From: Paenibacillus daejeonensis DSM 15491
GTDB taxonomy: Bacteria > Bacillota > Bacilli > Paenibacillales > Paenibacillaceae
NCBI RefSeq assembly: GCF_000378385.1
Contig: NZ_KB899663.1
Location: forward strand, 165,417 to 229,416
Direction of reading: 5' to 3'
DNA length: 64,000 nt
Under the pieces are notes generated by a model that saw only the letters and a list, made by a program, of their open reading frames with translations, made no database searches and was not told where the DNA came from. The translations under genes and the position numbers were made by a program. This document shows positions 33,152 through 42,539 of this stretch, piece by piece (position 1 is the stretch's first letter; each line of letters starts with the position of its first letter).

Positions 33152-34651
33152 ATGAAGCTGAATGAATTGCTGAAGAACGTGAACTATGAGTGGATTCAGG
33201 GAAGATTGGATCAGGATGTACAAGCCATTCATTATGATTCCAGAGAGGTGTCCGAGCAAGGCACATTATTCGTAGCGATCTGTGGCTTCGAGACGGACGG
33301 GCACCAGTATGTTGCAGCAGCGTTGGCAGCAGGCGCTACAGTGCTTATTGTGGAACGCGACATGCATCTGCCGGAACCGGTAACGATCCTCAAGGTGAAG
33401 GATGCCCGAATTGCACTCGCGCAGGTGTCCGCGGCCTTCTATCGTCATCCGACAGAGCAGATGCACTTGATTGGCATCACGGGCACTAATGGCAAGACGT
33501 CCACCGCATGGATGATCAAATCCATCTATGAGCAAACGGAGGGCGCTGTCGGCTGTATCAGCACCTTAGGCACTTTCCTCGGAGCGGACATGCTTCCCCA
33601 GTCTCACACGACGCCGGAAGCTCCAGTGCTGCAGCATCGGTTCCATCAAATGAAAGAGGCGGGGATTGACCATTGCGTCATGGAAGTCTCATCCCACGCC
33701 TTGCATCTCCACCGGGTTGACGGTAGTCTTTTTGACACTGCGGTCTTTACGAATCTGACGCCAGATCATCTGGAGCTGCACCAGACAATGGAGCATTATT
33801 ATGAAACCAAAGCCAAGCTGTTCGCGATGACAGCCAAGCATAATATTATTAATCTTGATGATCCCTATGGCCAGCGGCTAGCTGAAGCGTGCAAGCCGAT
33901 GGATGCTGAGTATATCACCTATGGCATAGAGAACGATGCTGATCTGACGGCCTCCGCGATTCACTATGGAGAGCATCATAGCGAATACCTTCTGGATACG
34001 CCTTCGGGCTCGGTACTAATCCGGGTGCCACTGCCGGGACGCGTCAATATATACAATAGTCTCGCAGCCGCGGCGGCGGCCTATGCAGATGGCGTGCCGC
34101 TGCAGATGATCCAGAAGGGACTGGGAGCCCTTCGTGGCATCAAGGGACGGTTCGAGGTTGTACACCAGGATGCCGAGCTGAAGGTAGTCGTCGATTTTGC
34201 GCATACCGAGGATGGCTTGGAACAAGCCCTGCGTACGCTCCGGCCGCATGTTGCAGGACGGTTAATCGTGGTATTTGGCGTCTATGCAGATGGCAGTGCG
34301 GCTGGCAGGGCGAAGCGGCTGGCCATGGGCAAGGTGGCGGACCGGTGGGCAGACCTCGCGGTGATCACAACGGATAATCCCAAGTGCCAGTCCCCCGCGA
34401 TGTCAATCAGTGACATTCTCGCCGGTATGGATCCAAGGCGGCACCTGGCCTATGCGGACCGCAAGCAAGCGATCGAAGCAGCGCTTCAGATAAGCAGGAG
34501 AGGGGATGTTATTTTGCTGGCGGGCAAAGGACATGAAACGGTTCAAAAGATCGGCAACGGAGCAGAGCCGTTTCATGAGGCAGAAATTGTACAAGCTTTC
34601 GTGCAACACAGACTGACAACCCATGATATACTGGAAGGATCATCCCGATAA
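33152..34651 (+). CDS. MurE-like UDP-MurNAc-tripeptide ligase paralogue
   Basis: This 499-residue Mur ligase is of the MurE type, which adds the third residue of the peptidoglycan stem peptide. The P-loop is GITGTNGKTST (about 108-118), the carbamylated-lysine region is TKAKLF (about 219-224), and the HLELHQTMEHYY segment matches the family. Two signature regions differ from standard diaminopimelate-adding MurE. The DNPR motif reads DNPK (about 408-411), and the preceding loop reads VFGVYADGSAAGR where I expect a VFGCGGDRDxTKR-like sequence. It is not in a dcw cluster; a DUF402 gene follows. It may be a second MurE or may ligate a different amino acid. ATG 33152 has AAAGGG 9 bp upstream. Confidence 0.88.
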   Translation: MKLNELLKNVNYEWIQGRLDQDVQAIHYDSREVSEQGTLFVAICGFETDGHQYVAAALAAGATVLIVERDMHLPEPVTILKVKDARIALAQVSAAFYRHPTEQMHLIGITGTNGKTSTAWMIKSIYEQTEGAVGCISTLGTFLGADMLPQSHTTPEAPVLQHRFHQMKEAGIDHCVMEVSSHALHLHRVDGSLFDTAVFTNLTPDHLELHQTMEHYYETKAKLFAMTAKHNIINLDDPYGQRLAEACKPMDAEYITYGIENDADLTASAIHYGEHHSEYLLDTPSGSVLIRVPLPGRVNIYNSLAAAAAAYADGVPLQMIQKGLGALRGIKGRFEVVHQDAELKVVVDFAHTEDGLEQALRTLRPHVAGRLIVVFGVYADGSAAGRAKRLAMGKVADRWADLAVITTDNPKCQSPAMSISDILAGMDPRRHLAYADRKQAIEAALQISRRGDVILLAGKGHETVQKIGNGAEPFHEAEIVQAFVQHRLTTHDILEGSSR

Positions 34652-34680
34652 TCTATGATAGAAAGCTTGGTGTCCTTCCT

Positions 34681-35184
34681 TTGACCCGAATGATGCATCT
34701 GCAAGCGCTCAAGCATCCCGACCGCGCGCATTATGAATGGTCTGGCGAGTGGCTGGAGCAAAACGAGGAATATGTCATGGTTCTGTGCAAGCCCGGCCGC
34801 AAGCTGGTGCACCACACCAAGAACAGCGTGTTCACCATTGACAATACATCGCTGGAGTTATTTTTCTTAAAAGAATGGTTCACGGTAGCCATCGGCATTG
34901 AGAATGGACAGGCCGTTTCCTATTACTGCAATGTGGCTATGCCTTCCATTATTACAGGAGACAACGTGTCCTTTGTGGATCTGGACCTAGATCTGATCAA
35001 GCGCCCCGGCGGTGACTGGCAGGTGGTCGATGAGGACGAGTTTGCTGCCAATAGTGTAACGTTTGCGTATTCCCCTGAGCTTCAGGCCAGAGCCAGAGAG
35101 GCATTGGCCCATCTGGTGGAGCGAGCGCGCAGCGGCCGTTTTCCTTTTGACGACAGTGTGCTGTCGCATCTGCCTGCCAGCTGA
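34681..35184 (+). CDS. DUF402 family protein
   Basis: This 167-residue protein is of the DUF402 (YgaC/FomD-like) family. It has the family pattern YEWSGEWLEQ near the N-terminus, YYCNVAMPS in the middle, and the acidic FVDLDLDL.KRPGGDWQVVDEDEF core that binds metal in relatives with nucleoside-diphosphatase or cytidylyl-hydrolase activity. The start is weakly supported: TTG at 34681, or ATG codons at 34690 and 34693, with no clear ribosome site. It follows the MurE-like gene by 29 bp and ends before a strong bidirectional terminator. Confidence 0.82.
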   Translation: MTRMMHLQALKHPDRAHYEWSGEWLEQNEEYVMVLCKPGRKLVHHTKNSVFTIDNTSLELFFLKEWFTVAIGIENGQAVSYYCNVAMPSIITGDNVSFVDLDLDLIKRPGGDWQVVDEDEFAANSVTFAYSPELQARAREALAHLVERARSGRFPFDDSVLSHLPAS

Positions 35185-35194
35185 ATTCACTAGC

Positions 35195-35245
35195 AACAAG
35201 CGCCCCCGCATTTGGCTCGGAAGCCAAATGCGGGGGCGCTTTGTT
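35195..35245. terminator. Strong bidirectional terminator
   Basis: A 23-bp inverted repeat with a short loop (core GCGCCCCCGCATTTGGCT and its complement, flanked by AACAA and TTGTT) lies between the convergent DUF402 and propeller genes. Confidence 0.9.
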
Positions 35246-35252
35246 AACTTCA

Positions 35253-36173
35253 TTATATTGAAATATCGAACACGCTGAGCTCGGTTATTTTGTCTATACC
35301 GGTCCGCGAGAGCGCTCGGGCAGTAACAACGTGCATGCTGTTCTCTGTCCATGCGGCGTGCCATGTCGTCTGCTCAAGACGGAACGTAGCAAGCGTTCGT
35401 CCATCCTCGCGGTCTAAGATTGACAGATATTCGCCATGTACCTTCTCGCCTTCATAATGGTGAATGACGGCAAGCTTACGGCCATCGGGACTGGGTACGA
35501 CGTGGACAAAAGTTGGCGGGTCCTCTGCATTGGTTAATGGATAGCGCTGCTGCTCGGAACCATTCTCAAGGCTGAACAGGACAACGTCCCCCTGTGGCCT
35601 GTCGGCATGGACAAACAACGCGCTGTCAGGAATAACTAAGGAGCGCTCCGTATAAGCATCTGGCAGCTCGAACAGCTCAGAGACAGTCACGTGGGGACCG
35701 TCCAGGACGCGTACCACTTGTCCGTCAGCAATCGTTGCAATCAACCCTGTTCCACGCTCGTCGGCACAGCGTGCCGGTTCGGCCTGACCATAACAGAATA
35801 ATGCGATTTCACGGCCATCAGGCGAGAGGTGGGCCGTCTGCGCTGGATAGTCCATGGGCAGTTCGTAGAGCGGCTGGTCTTGGCCGCTATCCGGGTTGAA
35901 CAGCCGTGCGCTAATGGTCCCGTTCCAGAGACGTTGCTCCGAACTCGCCATCTCACCGCCAATTACTATAATCTGGCCATCGGTGCCGGTTGCGAGCGAG
36001 AAGCTGCCATTGGGCAGCAGGCTGAAATCAGTCAGCTCTGTCACCTGACTCGGCTCGCAAGGCTGGTCGAAGGAGCAGTGGTCCTTCGATGAGTTGAAGA
36101 ACACTAAGGCACTGATACCAAGAGCGAGTGCGGCGACAGCACCGCCTATTTTTAGCTTGCGATTTACACTCAT
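35253..36173 (-). CDS. Membrane-anchored beta-propeller-like protein
   Basis: This 306-residue protein has one N-terminal membrane segment (about 9-26) followed by an extracytoplasmic domain of TolB/WD40-like beta repeats, for example HLSPDGREIALFC and VVPSPDGRKLAVIHH. I do not recognise a specific function. Its ATG overlaps the stop of the upstream MMPL gene by 4 bp, so it is translationally coupled to that transporter and may be an accessory subunit of it. There are two cysteines shortly after the membrane segment (HCSFDQPC), possibly a disulfide. Confidence 0.75.
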   Translation of the reverse strand: MSVNRKLKIGGAVAALALGISALVFFNSSKDHCSFDQPCEPSQVTELTDFSLLPNGSFSLATGTDGQIIVIGGEMASSEQRLWNGTISARLFNPDSGQDQPLYELPMDYPAQTAHLSPDGREIALFCYGQAEPARCADERGTGLIATIADGQVVRVLDGPHVTVSELFELPDAYTERSLVIPDSALFVHADRPQGDVVLFSLENGSEQQRYPLTNAEDPPTFVHVVPSPDGRKLAVIHHYEGEKVHGEYLSILDREDGRTLATFRLEQTTWHAAWTENSMHVVTARALSRTGIDKITELSVFDISI

Positions 36174-38584
36174 CGCGCAGGCTTAACCGTCTTGGCTTCA
36201 TGCTCTTCAGCATTCAGCTTGGCGATTAGCTTATCCCCTTCGACATCGAGGTTAGGCAGCAGGCGGTCCAGCCACTTCGGCAGCCACCAGGCTTTGTCGC
36301 CGAACAGGGCCATGACAGCCGGCACCAATGCCATACGAATGAAAAAGGCATCAATCAGAATACCAATCGCCAAGGCAAAGCCGATTTGCTTGATCATAAT
36401 ATCATGGGTGAATATGAAGCCGGCGAATACAGCGACCATGATGACAGCTGCTGCAACAACGACACGGCTAGCTTGTTCGTAACCATGGATGACACTCTTG
36501 CTGCCGTGGTGTCCATGAACATAGGATTCACGCATCGAGGAGACCAGGAATACCTGATAGTCCATAGCCAGACCGTATAGAATGCCCGTTACCATAATTG
36601 GAATAAAGCTGAGCAGCGGACCACCCGTATCGAAACCGAACAGTTGGTTGAACCATCCCCATTGGAAGACAGCCGTAGTAATGCCGAACGTAGCAAGGAT
36701 ACTGAGCAAGAATCCGACGGTAGCCTTAACCGGAACGATAATCGAACGGAAAACCAGCAGCAGGATGATGATTGACAAGAGTACAATGATCCCAATGTAA
36801 ATTGGGAAGACCTCTGCCAGCTTGGATGACATATCAATATTAATGGCCGTAAAACCAGTTACACCGATGTTCACGTCATACGCTTGGGCAAAGGCCGAAT
36901 CCGGTGCACGAAGGGCAGTGACCAAGTCTTTGGTTTCCGCATCGGTCGGGCCCGTATTCGGAATCAAGCTAAGAATGGCGATCGTTCCATCCGGGTTCAT
37001 GCCCAGAGGAGAGACAACAGAGACGTTGTCGACACCTTGGATGTCCTGTACCAGTTGGCCCATTACTTGCGGAGTAATCGCTCCACCCTCAGTAGCAGGC
37101 TCCGCCACTAGAACTAATGGACCGTTGAAGCCTTCTCCGAACCCATCAGAAATTGCATCATAGCTCTGTCTGGCTGAGGTGTCGAGGTTGGCGGTTGCAC
37201 CAGAAGGCATGCCCAGATTCATCTGAGTTACGGGAATCGCAGCAACGCCCAGGATTCCAATGATAACAACAATAACCAGCCAGCGGAAACGAACGATGCC
37301 TTTGACCCAGCGTGCCGCAAAGCCGTGACTTTGTGCACCTGCTTTGGCGCGCTTCTCGCGAGCGTTGGCAGAGACGATTCGTTCACCAACCAGCCCAAGC
37401 AGGGCAGGCAGCAAGGTAAGGGCAATCAGTACATTAATGAAGACGGTGGCTGAAGCGACAAGGGCCATCATGCTCAGGAATGAAATGCCGATAACGAGCA
37501 TACCGCACAGGGCGATGATAACAGTCAGTCCGGCAAAGAATACGGCGCTGCCCGCGGTCCCTACCGCTCTTCCAGTCGCTTCATGCGCTGATAATCCCTG
37601 ATCCAGAATCAGGCGACGCTGACGATTGACGATAAAGAGTGCGTAATCAATGCCGACGGCGAGGCCGATCATCAGCGCCAGAACTGGCGTGAAGGAGGTC
37701 ATCGTCATAAAATTGGAGAGGGCAAAGGCGCCTCCGACTCCGATTCCGACACCTACCAGAGCGGTAATAATCGGTAAACCTGCGGCAATCAGGGAGCCCA
37801 ACGTCATAATGAGGACAACCGCAGCTACGACGAGACCAATAATCTCATGGGCTCCAATTGGAATCTCAGGCGTCTGCAAGGAGTCGCTTGGCAAAGCGGT
37901 AATACCTGTTCCTTGCTCCACCTCTGTCAGAGCTTCAATGACGTCATCGGTTACACCGGGTGGCAGCGAGTTCTGTTGAACGGTGAATTGGAATTGGAAC
38001 AGTCCAATACTACCATCAGTGGCAATCAGCATGCCAGGGACCGGCATGCCATCAATCATGAGTGGCATGTACGGTGGCAGTTCAGCTGGCATCTCCGCTG
38101 GCATCTCAGCCCCGGCACCCGGATCAGCAGCGCCTTGCTCAGCACCAGCTTGCAAGTCTGCTTCGCCTGCACCCTGCTCCGCTCCAGTCGGCATACCGCC
38201 TCCCATATCAGGCATACCTTCCATTGCACCGCTCTGAGCAGCTGCAGCTGCCAATTCAGCAGGATTAATCACATACTCCAGTTCATAAACTTGATTAATG
38301 GTTTCCAGGATGGCACCGATCCGCTCGGGCGTATCCAGGCGCTCTCCCTCAGCAACTGTAAAGACAACGCTCGCTTGACCGCCAGAGGCTTCCGGCAGCT
38401 CAGCCTCGAGCTTATCAAGAACTTTTTGGGCTTCAGTGCCTTCAATCTTGATATCGGTACTGACGTTGATGCCATTCACGCCAAGCATCGCCAGCACGAA
38501 GCCAAGAATTACGATCCAACTCGTGATGACATACCATGGCTTGGCATAAGCTTTCTTACCTAGTTGATACAGAAAAGTTGACAT
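36170..38584 (-). CDS. MMPL/RND-family transporter with Met/Ala/Gly-rich insert
   Basis: This 804-residue MMPL transporter has two extracytoplasmic loops and two helix bundles; landmarks are GIDYALFIVNRQRRL in the first half and AMDYQVFLVSSMRES in the second. The first extracytoplasmic loop contains a low-complexity insert (about 115-185) rich in Met, Ala, Gly, Glu and Pro, with repeated GAEQGA and MPAE units. It follows a TetR gene by 43 bp and overlaps the downstream propeller gene by 4 bp. A TetR-controlled exporter of a hydrophobic or toxic compound is likely. Confidence 0.9.
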   Translation of the reverse strand: MSTFLYQLGKKAYAKPWYVITSWIVILGFVLAMLGVNGINVSTDIKIEGTEAQKVLDKLEAELPEASGGQASVVFTVAEGERLDTPERIGAILETINQVYELEYVINPAELAAAAAQSGAMEGMPDMGGGMPTGAEQGAGEADLQAGAEQGAADPGAGAEMPAEMPAELPPYMPLMIDGMPVPGMLIATDGSIGLFQFQFTVQQNSLPPGVTDDVIEALTEVEQGTGITALPSDSLQTPEIPIGAHEIIGLVVAAVVLIMTLGSLIAAGLPIITALVGVGIGVGGAFALSNFMTMTSFTPVLALMIGLAVGIDYALFIVNRQRRLILDQGLSAHEATGRAVGTAGSAVFFAGLTVIIALCGMLVIGISFLSMMALVASATVFINVLIALTLLPALLGLVGERIVSANAREKRAKAGAQSHGFAARWVKGIVRFRWLVIVVIIGILGVAAIPVTQMNLGMPSGATANLDTSARQSYDAISDGFGEGFNGPLVLVAEPATEGGAITPQVMGQLVQDIQGVDNVSVVSPLGMNPDGTIAILSLIPNTGPTDAETKDLVTALRAPDSAFAQAYDVNIGVTGFTAINIDMSSKLAEVFPIYIGIIVLLSIIILLLVFRSIIVPVKATVGFLLSILATFGITTAVFQWGWFNQLFGFDTGGPLLSFIPIMVTGILYGLAMDYQVFLVSSMRESYVHGHHGSKSVIHGYEQASRVVVAAAVIMVAVFAGFIFTHDIMIKQIGFALAIGILIDAFFIRMALVPAVMALFGDKAWWLPKWLDRLLPNLDVEGDKLIAKLNAEEHEAKTVKPAR

Positions 38585-38627
38585 ACAGTAGATTTCTCTC
38601 CCTTAGCACTGATATTCTGGTCTCTAC

Positions 38628-39248
38628 TTAAAACCCGTTACGCAAATAGCCGTACAAGGTATCCAAATATTGTTCAAACGGAGTGGCATCCTCTTTCTCA
38701 TCCGCGACCGAATCCGGCAGGCGGACATTCAAGCTTCCATCGATAACAGGCATAATCGCACCATATAACGCGCCGGTCAGCATCTGCACATATCCCTCCG
38801 GATAGCGGCCCTGGGCCATCGCACCCAGTTGCTCTTGCGCCTCAACCTGCAGGCTTCGAAAGGCATTCAAGATGTAAGGCTCCAGAGAAGGGTGATGCTT
38901 CGACAGATCGATGACGTGACGCATCTTGGCGAACAGGTCTGCGGTAAGCTGTAATTTCAACAACGAATAGAGCTTGTCAAGAAAAGGCATTTCGTTGTCC
39001 AGGCTCGCTAGTATATGCTCGGCTTCCTTTTCCTTGCCCCGATCGAACAAAATGGCTGCGGTGGCGACAGCTTCTTCTTTGCAGGAGAAGTGATTGGCAA
39101 AGGTGCGCCGGGAATACCCGGCCAGCTGCACGACGTCATCGACGACAAAGCCGTCCATACCGCGATCCATAGCCAGCTCAAATGCTGCGTCCGCCAGTGC
39201 GTGTGCAGTGGCTTCTTTTTTGATATCACGCAAGCTTCTAGTATTCAT
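38628..39248 (-). CDS. TetR-family transcriptional regulator
   Basis: This 206-residue TetR-type repressor has an N-terminal helix-turn-helix (about 10-60: VDDVVQLAGYSRRTFANHFSCKEE) and a helical ligand domain. I take the ATG 39246-39248. The only AGGAGG is 16 bp upstream, longer than usual, but no other start codon lies between. The gene leads the operon with the MMPL transporter and propeller protein and diverges from an MFS exporter gene. A clean palindrome next to its promoter is the likely operator, so it may control both directions. Confidence 0.88.
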   Translation of the reverse strand: MNTRSLRDIKKEATAHALADAAFELAMDRGMDGFVVDDVVQLAGYSRRTFANHFSCKEEAVATAAILFDRGKEKEAEHILASLDNEMPFLDKLYSLLKLQLTADLFAKMRHVIDLSKHHPSLEPYILNAFRSLQVEAQEQLGAMAQGRYPEGYVQMLTGALYGAIMPVIDGSLNVRLPDSVADEKEDATPFEQYLDTLYGYLRNGF

Positions 39249-39301
39249 TAGGTGAAAGTTTCGTCCTCCTTTTCCAGACGTATCTTGAATAACTAAGCTA
39301 T

Positions 39302-39347
39302 ACTTTAACACTTCGTTGCCCAATGTGCAATATTGCCTGAAAGGCAA
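39302..39347 (-). promoter_or_regulatory. tetR/MMPL promoter with TTGCCT-N3-AGGCAA operator
   Basis: On the minus strand TTGCAC (39325-39330) and TAAAGT (39302-39307) are 17 bp apart and lie upstream of the TetR gene. A perfect inverted repeat TTGCCT-GAA-AGGCAA at 39333-39347 abuts the -35 box and lies in the gap shared with the divergent MFS gene. It is a candidate binding site of the TetR protein. Confidence 0.5.
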
Positions 39348-39467
39348 CTTGTGATTAAATATTGAACATGTGCTTCGCTTTAACGCATTGTATAAAACCC
39401 TTCTTATCCGACCACCCTATGGGGACTGTCATTTGCCGTTGGAGCGGCGAGAAGGGAAGATGCGTTT

Positions 39468-40733
39468 ATGGCAAGCCGTAATTATAAAGCATTGATCGCC
39501 ACGGCTTCCGTGCCGTTGATCATGACCTTGGGCAACTCGATCTTGATTCCTGTACTACCTACGCTGCAGCGGGTGCTCAAGGTCAGTTCGCTTCAGATCA
39601 GTATGCTTATCACAGTGTACTCGGTAGCAGCCATTCTGATGATTCCGCTGGCGGGTTACCTGTCTGACCGTTTCGGACGCAAGAGAATTATGATACCGAG
39701 CTTGATTATTGCCGGCGTAGGCGGATTGGTGTCCGGTCTGGCTCCTTTGTTTGCTGGAGAGGCTGTCTATGGCGTTATACTGGCAGGCCGGCTCATCCAA
39801 GGGATTGGAGCGGCTGGTGCCGCGCCTATTGTTATGCCGCTGGTTGGCGATATGTATAAGAGCGAGAAGGAGGTCAGCGGTGCTTTAGGAATTGTTGAGA
39901 CCTCTAACACCCTCGGCAAAGTAGTCAGTCCCATTCTTGGCGCCTTGCTTGCTTTATGGACGTGGACGGCACTTTTTTTATCCATTCCCATCTTCTGTTT
40001 GGTCTCCATATTGCTGATTCTGTTCTTCATCCACGTTCCGTCCCGAGATAATAAGCAGCAAGCCCAGAGCATTCGGGACTTTGTAGCGACACTGGTAAAG
40101 ACAGCCAAGGCTGAGGGGCGCTGGTTATCCGCCATCTTCATCATCGGTGCGACAGCCATGCTGGTCTTATTCGGCGTGCTCTTCTATCTCTCCGAGGTAT
40201 TGGAGGAGGTCTATAAAATGACTGGTGTATTGAAAGGGGCCATGTTGGCCATTCCATTGTCGGCGCTATGCCTCTCTTCTTATTTGTCCGGCAAATGGAT
40301 CGGTGAGAGCAAGCCTCATATGAAATGGGTGTCACTGATTGGCCTGGCGCTCCTAACTGCAGCGCTAATCGTTATTGCCAGTACGGAATCACAGGCTATA
40401 TGGCTGTTATTTCTGTGCATGGGTGTCGGCGGAATTGGAATTGGCGCAGCTCTGCCTTGTATGGACGCGCTCATTACGGAAGGGATCGACAAAGAGCAAC
40501 GTGGAACAGTCACGTCGCTCTATAGCAGTATGCGGTTCATCGGCGTTGCTGCAGGACCACCCCTTGTTTCCATTGGCATGAGTCGGTTTCCGGACTGGTT
40601 GTTCTATGGCCTGGCGGGCCTTACGATTTTGTCCATCCTTTACGGATTGGTTGCCATCAAGCCGGGAGATGGATCAGAATCCGATCGAGAGCCTGCTCCA
40701 GCCAGATTGCAACAAAGCAAATCGCCCACTTGA
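39468..40733 (+). CDS. MFS drug-exporter-like transporter (DHA1 type)
   Basis: This 421-residue transporter has about 12 membrane segments. The major-facilitator signature between helices 2 and 3 is LAGYLSDRFGRKRIM, and the helix-4 to helix-5 region GRLIQGIGAAGAAPIV resembles the drug:proton antiporter motif. It diverges from the TetR/MMPL operon and shares its control region. Expression may therefore respond to the same ligand. The substrate is unknown. Confidence 0.88.
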   Translation: MASRNYKALIATASVPLIMTLGNSILIPVLPTLQRVLKVSSLQISMLITVYSVAAILMIPLAGYLSDRFGRKRIMIPSLIIAGVGGLVSGLAPLFAGEAVYGVILAGRLIQGIGAAGAAPIVMPLVGDMYKSEKEVSGALGIVETSNTLGKVVSPILGALLALWTWTALFLSIPIFCLVSILLILFFIHVPSRDNKQQAQSIRDFVATLVKTAKAEGRWLSAIFIIGATAMLVLFGVLFYLSEVLEEVYKMTGVLKGAMLAIPLSALCLSSYLSGKWIGESKPHMKWVSLIGLALLTAALIVIASTESQAIWLLFLCMGVGGIGIGAALPCMDALITEGIDKEQRGTVTSLYSSMRFIGVAAGPPLVSIGMSRFPDWLFYGLAGLTILSILYGLVAIKPGDGSESDREPAPARLQQSKSPT

Positions 40734-40859
40734 TCTTTTACATTTTTACAGAAGCTCCTATCGCATAAAACCACTTGTTCCATGCCATAGTAACGCTATG
40801 CGCGCTCACCCTGGCTTCAGGATCAAACGGAATATTTTATGTGGATGGAGGCAAATGAT

Positions 40860-42539
40860 ATGCCCACGAATACCGCGGACAGACTAGCTATTGCCGCTCT
40901 TGGCGGTGTCAGTGAAATTGGAAAAAATATGTATGTCATTCAATATGGCGAAGATATTATCGCAATTGATTGCGGCTCCAAATTCCCCGATGAAACTCTG
41001 CTAGGGATTGATGTTATCATTCCCGATGTCGGTTATCTGCTGGAGCACAGAGAGCAGGTGAAGGCGCTCATTGTCACGCATGGTCATGAGGATCATATCG
41101 GGGGCATTCCCTATCTTATCAAGCAATTAAACTTGCCCATCTATGCAACCAAGCTGACGCTCGGTCTGATTGAACGCAAGCTGGGGGAGCATGGGTTGCT
41201 CGACATCACAGAGCGCCATCAAATTGATGCGGCGAGTCGACTGGAGCTAGGGCAGCTGAATCTGACCTTTTTCCGAACCAACCATAGTATTCCGGACTGT
41301 CTTGGCATCGTGATTGGGACTCCGCAAGGAAATGTTGTTCATACGGGCGACTTCAAATTTGACTTGACCCCTGTCAACCAGCAGTATGCCGACATTCACA
41401 AGATGGCGGGGATCGGAGAGAAGGGCGTCTTGGCCTTGCTCTCCGAGAGCACGAATGCTGAGCGCCCCGGGTTCACCCCTTCGGAGAGCAATGTCGGCAA
41501 GCATATCATGAAGGCCTTCGAAGATGCGACAGGTAAAATATTTCTTGCAACATTTGCCTCGAACATTAATCGGTTGCAACAGGTGATTGACGCTGCACGG
41601 CATACGAACAGGCGGATTGCGCTGCTCGGCAGAAGTATGGTAAATGCCGTTGAAATCGCGGCTCCGCTGGGCTATCTGCAGCTCCAGCCAGATATGCTGA
41701 TTGAGGCCCAGGATGTTGGCCGGTACGCCCCGCATGAAGTGGTTGTTCTGTGTACAGGCAGCCAGGGGGAGCCCGCTGCAGCACTGGCCCGTCTAGCCAG
41801 CGGGACGCATCGTCAAGTCGAGGTACTGCCAGGTGATACCGTTATTATTGCTGCTACGCCAATTCCGGGCAATGAGCGCAATGTCGCCAAAGTGGTGGAT
41901 CATTTATTTGACCGCAAAGCTCACGTCATCTATGGCTCCGGATCAGTAACCGGGATGCATGTCTCGGGACATGCCAGTCAGGAAGAGCTGAAGCTGATGC
42001 TGACTCTGATGAAGCCCAAGTATTTCATCCCGGTTCACGGTGAATTGCGTATGCTGCACCAGCACCGTCAGTTGGCAGAGGCAGTAGGTGTGGAACCGCA
42101 GCACATCTTCATTCTGGGCAACGGCGATGTCGTGGATATTGAGGGTGGCTCCGCCCGGCAGACACGCAAGATTCACAGCGGCGATACACTGGTGGACGGT
42201 CTGGGGATCGGCGATGTGGGCAACATCGTGCTGCGGGACCGCAAGGTGCTCTCCGAGGACGGCATCCTTATCGTCATCTTGTCCCTCAACCGCGTTGATG
42301 GACGCATGGTTGTCTCCAAATCCGATATCATCTCCCGAGGCTTCGTTTATGTCAGGGAGTCGGAGGGACTGATGGAGGAGGTCGGCCGTCGTGCAGTTGC
42401 CGCCATTACCCAACTGCAAGAGAACCGCACGAATTCCTGGTCCTTGTACAAACAGTCAGTGAAGGAAGCGGTGGGCAAGTTCGTCTATGCCGAGACAAAA
42501 CGTCGCCCGATGATTCTGCCGATTATTATACAGGTCTAG
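40860..42539 (+). CDS. Ribonuclease J family protein
   Basis: This 559-residue metallo-beta-lactamase/beta-CASP ribonuclease has the length of RNase J1/J2. The zinc motif HGHEDH (74-79) is intact, as is HTGDFKFD. The beta-CASP part includes LLSESTNAE, FATFASNINR, and the later GHASQEELKLML and PVHGELRML segments. A C-terminal domain follows. RNase J degrades and processes RNA with 5'-exo- and endonuclease activity. I chose the ATG at 40860, with GGAGG 8 bp upstream, rather than the start seven codons earlier. It stands alone between MFS and nitroreductase genes, and its 3' end overlaps the convergent gene by 14 bp. It may be an extra paralogue rather than the main RNase J1. Confidence 0.92.
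   Translation: MPTNTADRLAIAALGGVSEIGKNMYVIQYGEDIIAIDCGSKFPDETLLGIDVIIPDVGYLLEHREQVKALIVTHGHEDHIGGIPYLIKQLNLPIYATKLTLGLIERKLGEHGLLDITERHQIDAASRLELGQLNLTFFRTNHSIPDCLGIVIGTPQGNVVHTGDFKFDLTPVNQQYADIHKMAGIGEKGVLALLSESTNAERPGFTPSESNVGKHIMKAFEDATGKIFLATFASNINRLQQVIDAARHTNRRIALLGRSMVNAVEIAAPLGYLQLQPDMLIEAQDVGRYAPHEVVVLCTGSQGEPAAALARLASGTHRQVEVLPGDTVIIAATPIPGNERNVAKVVDHLFDRKAHVIYGSGSVTGMHVSGHASQEELKLMLTLMKPKYFIPVHGELRMLHQHRQLAEAVGVEPQHIFILGNGDVVDIEGGSARQTRKIHSGDTLVDGLGIGDVGNIVLRDRKVLSEDGILIVILSLNRVDGRMVVSKSDIISRGFVYVRESEGLMEEVGRRAVAAITQLQENRTNSWSLYKQSVKEAVGKFVYAETKRRPMILPIIIQV

Noticed and set aside
37847-38563. 238-residue plus-strand frame opposite the MMPL transporter
   Set aside because: Shadow frame with Ser/His/Arg-rich composition; the transporter frame is certain.
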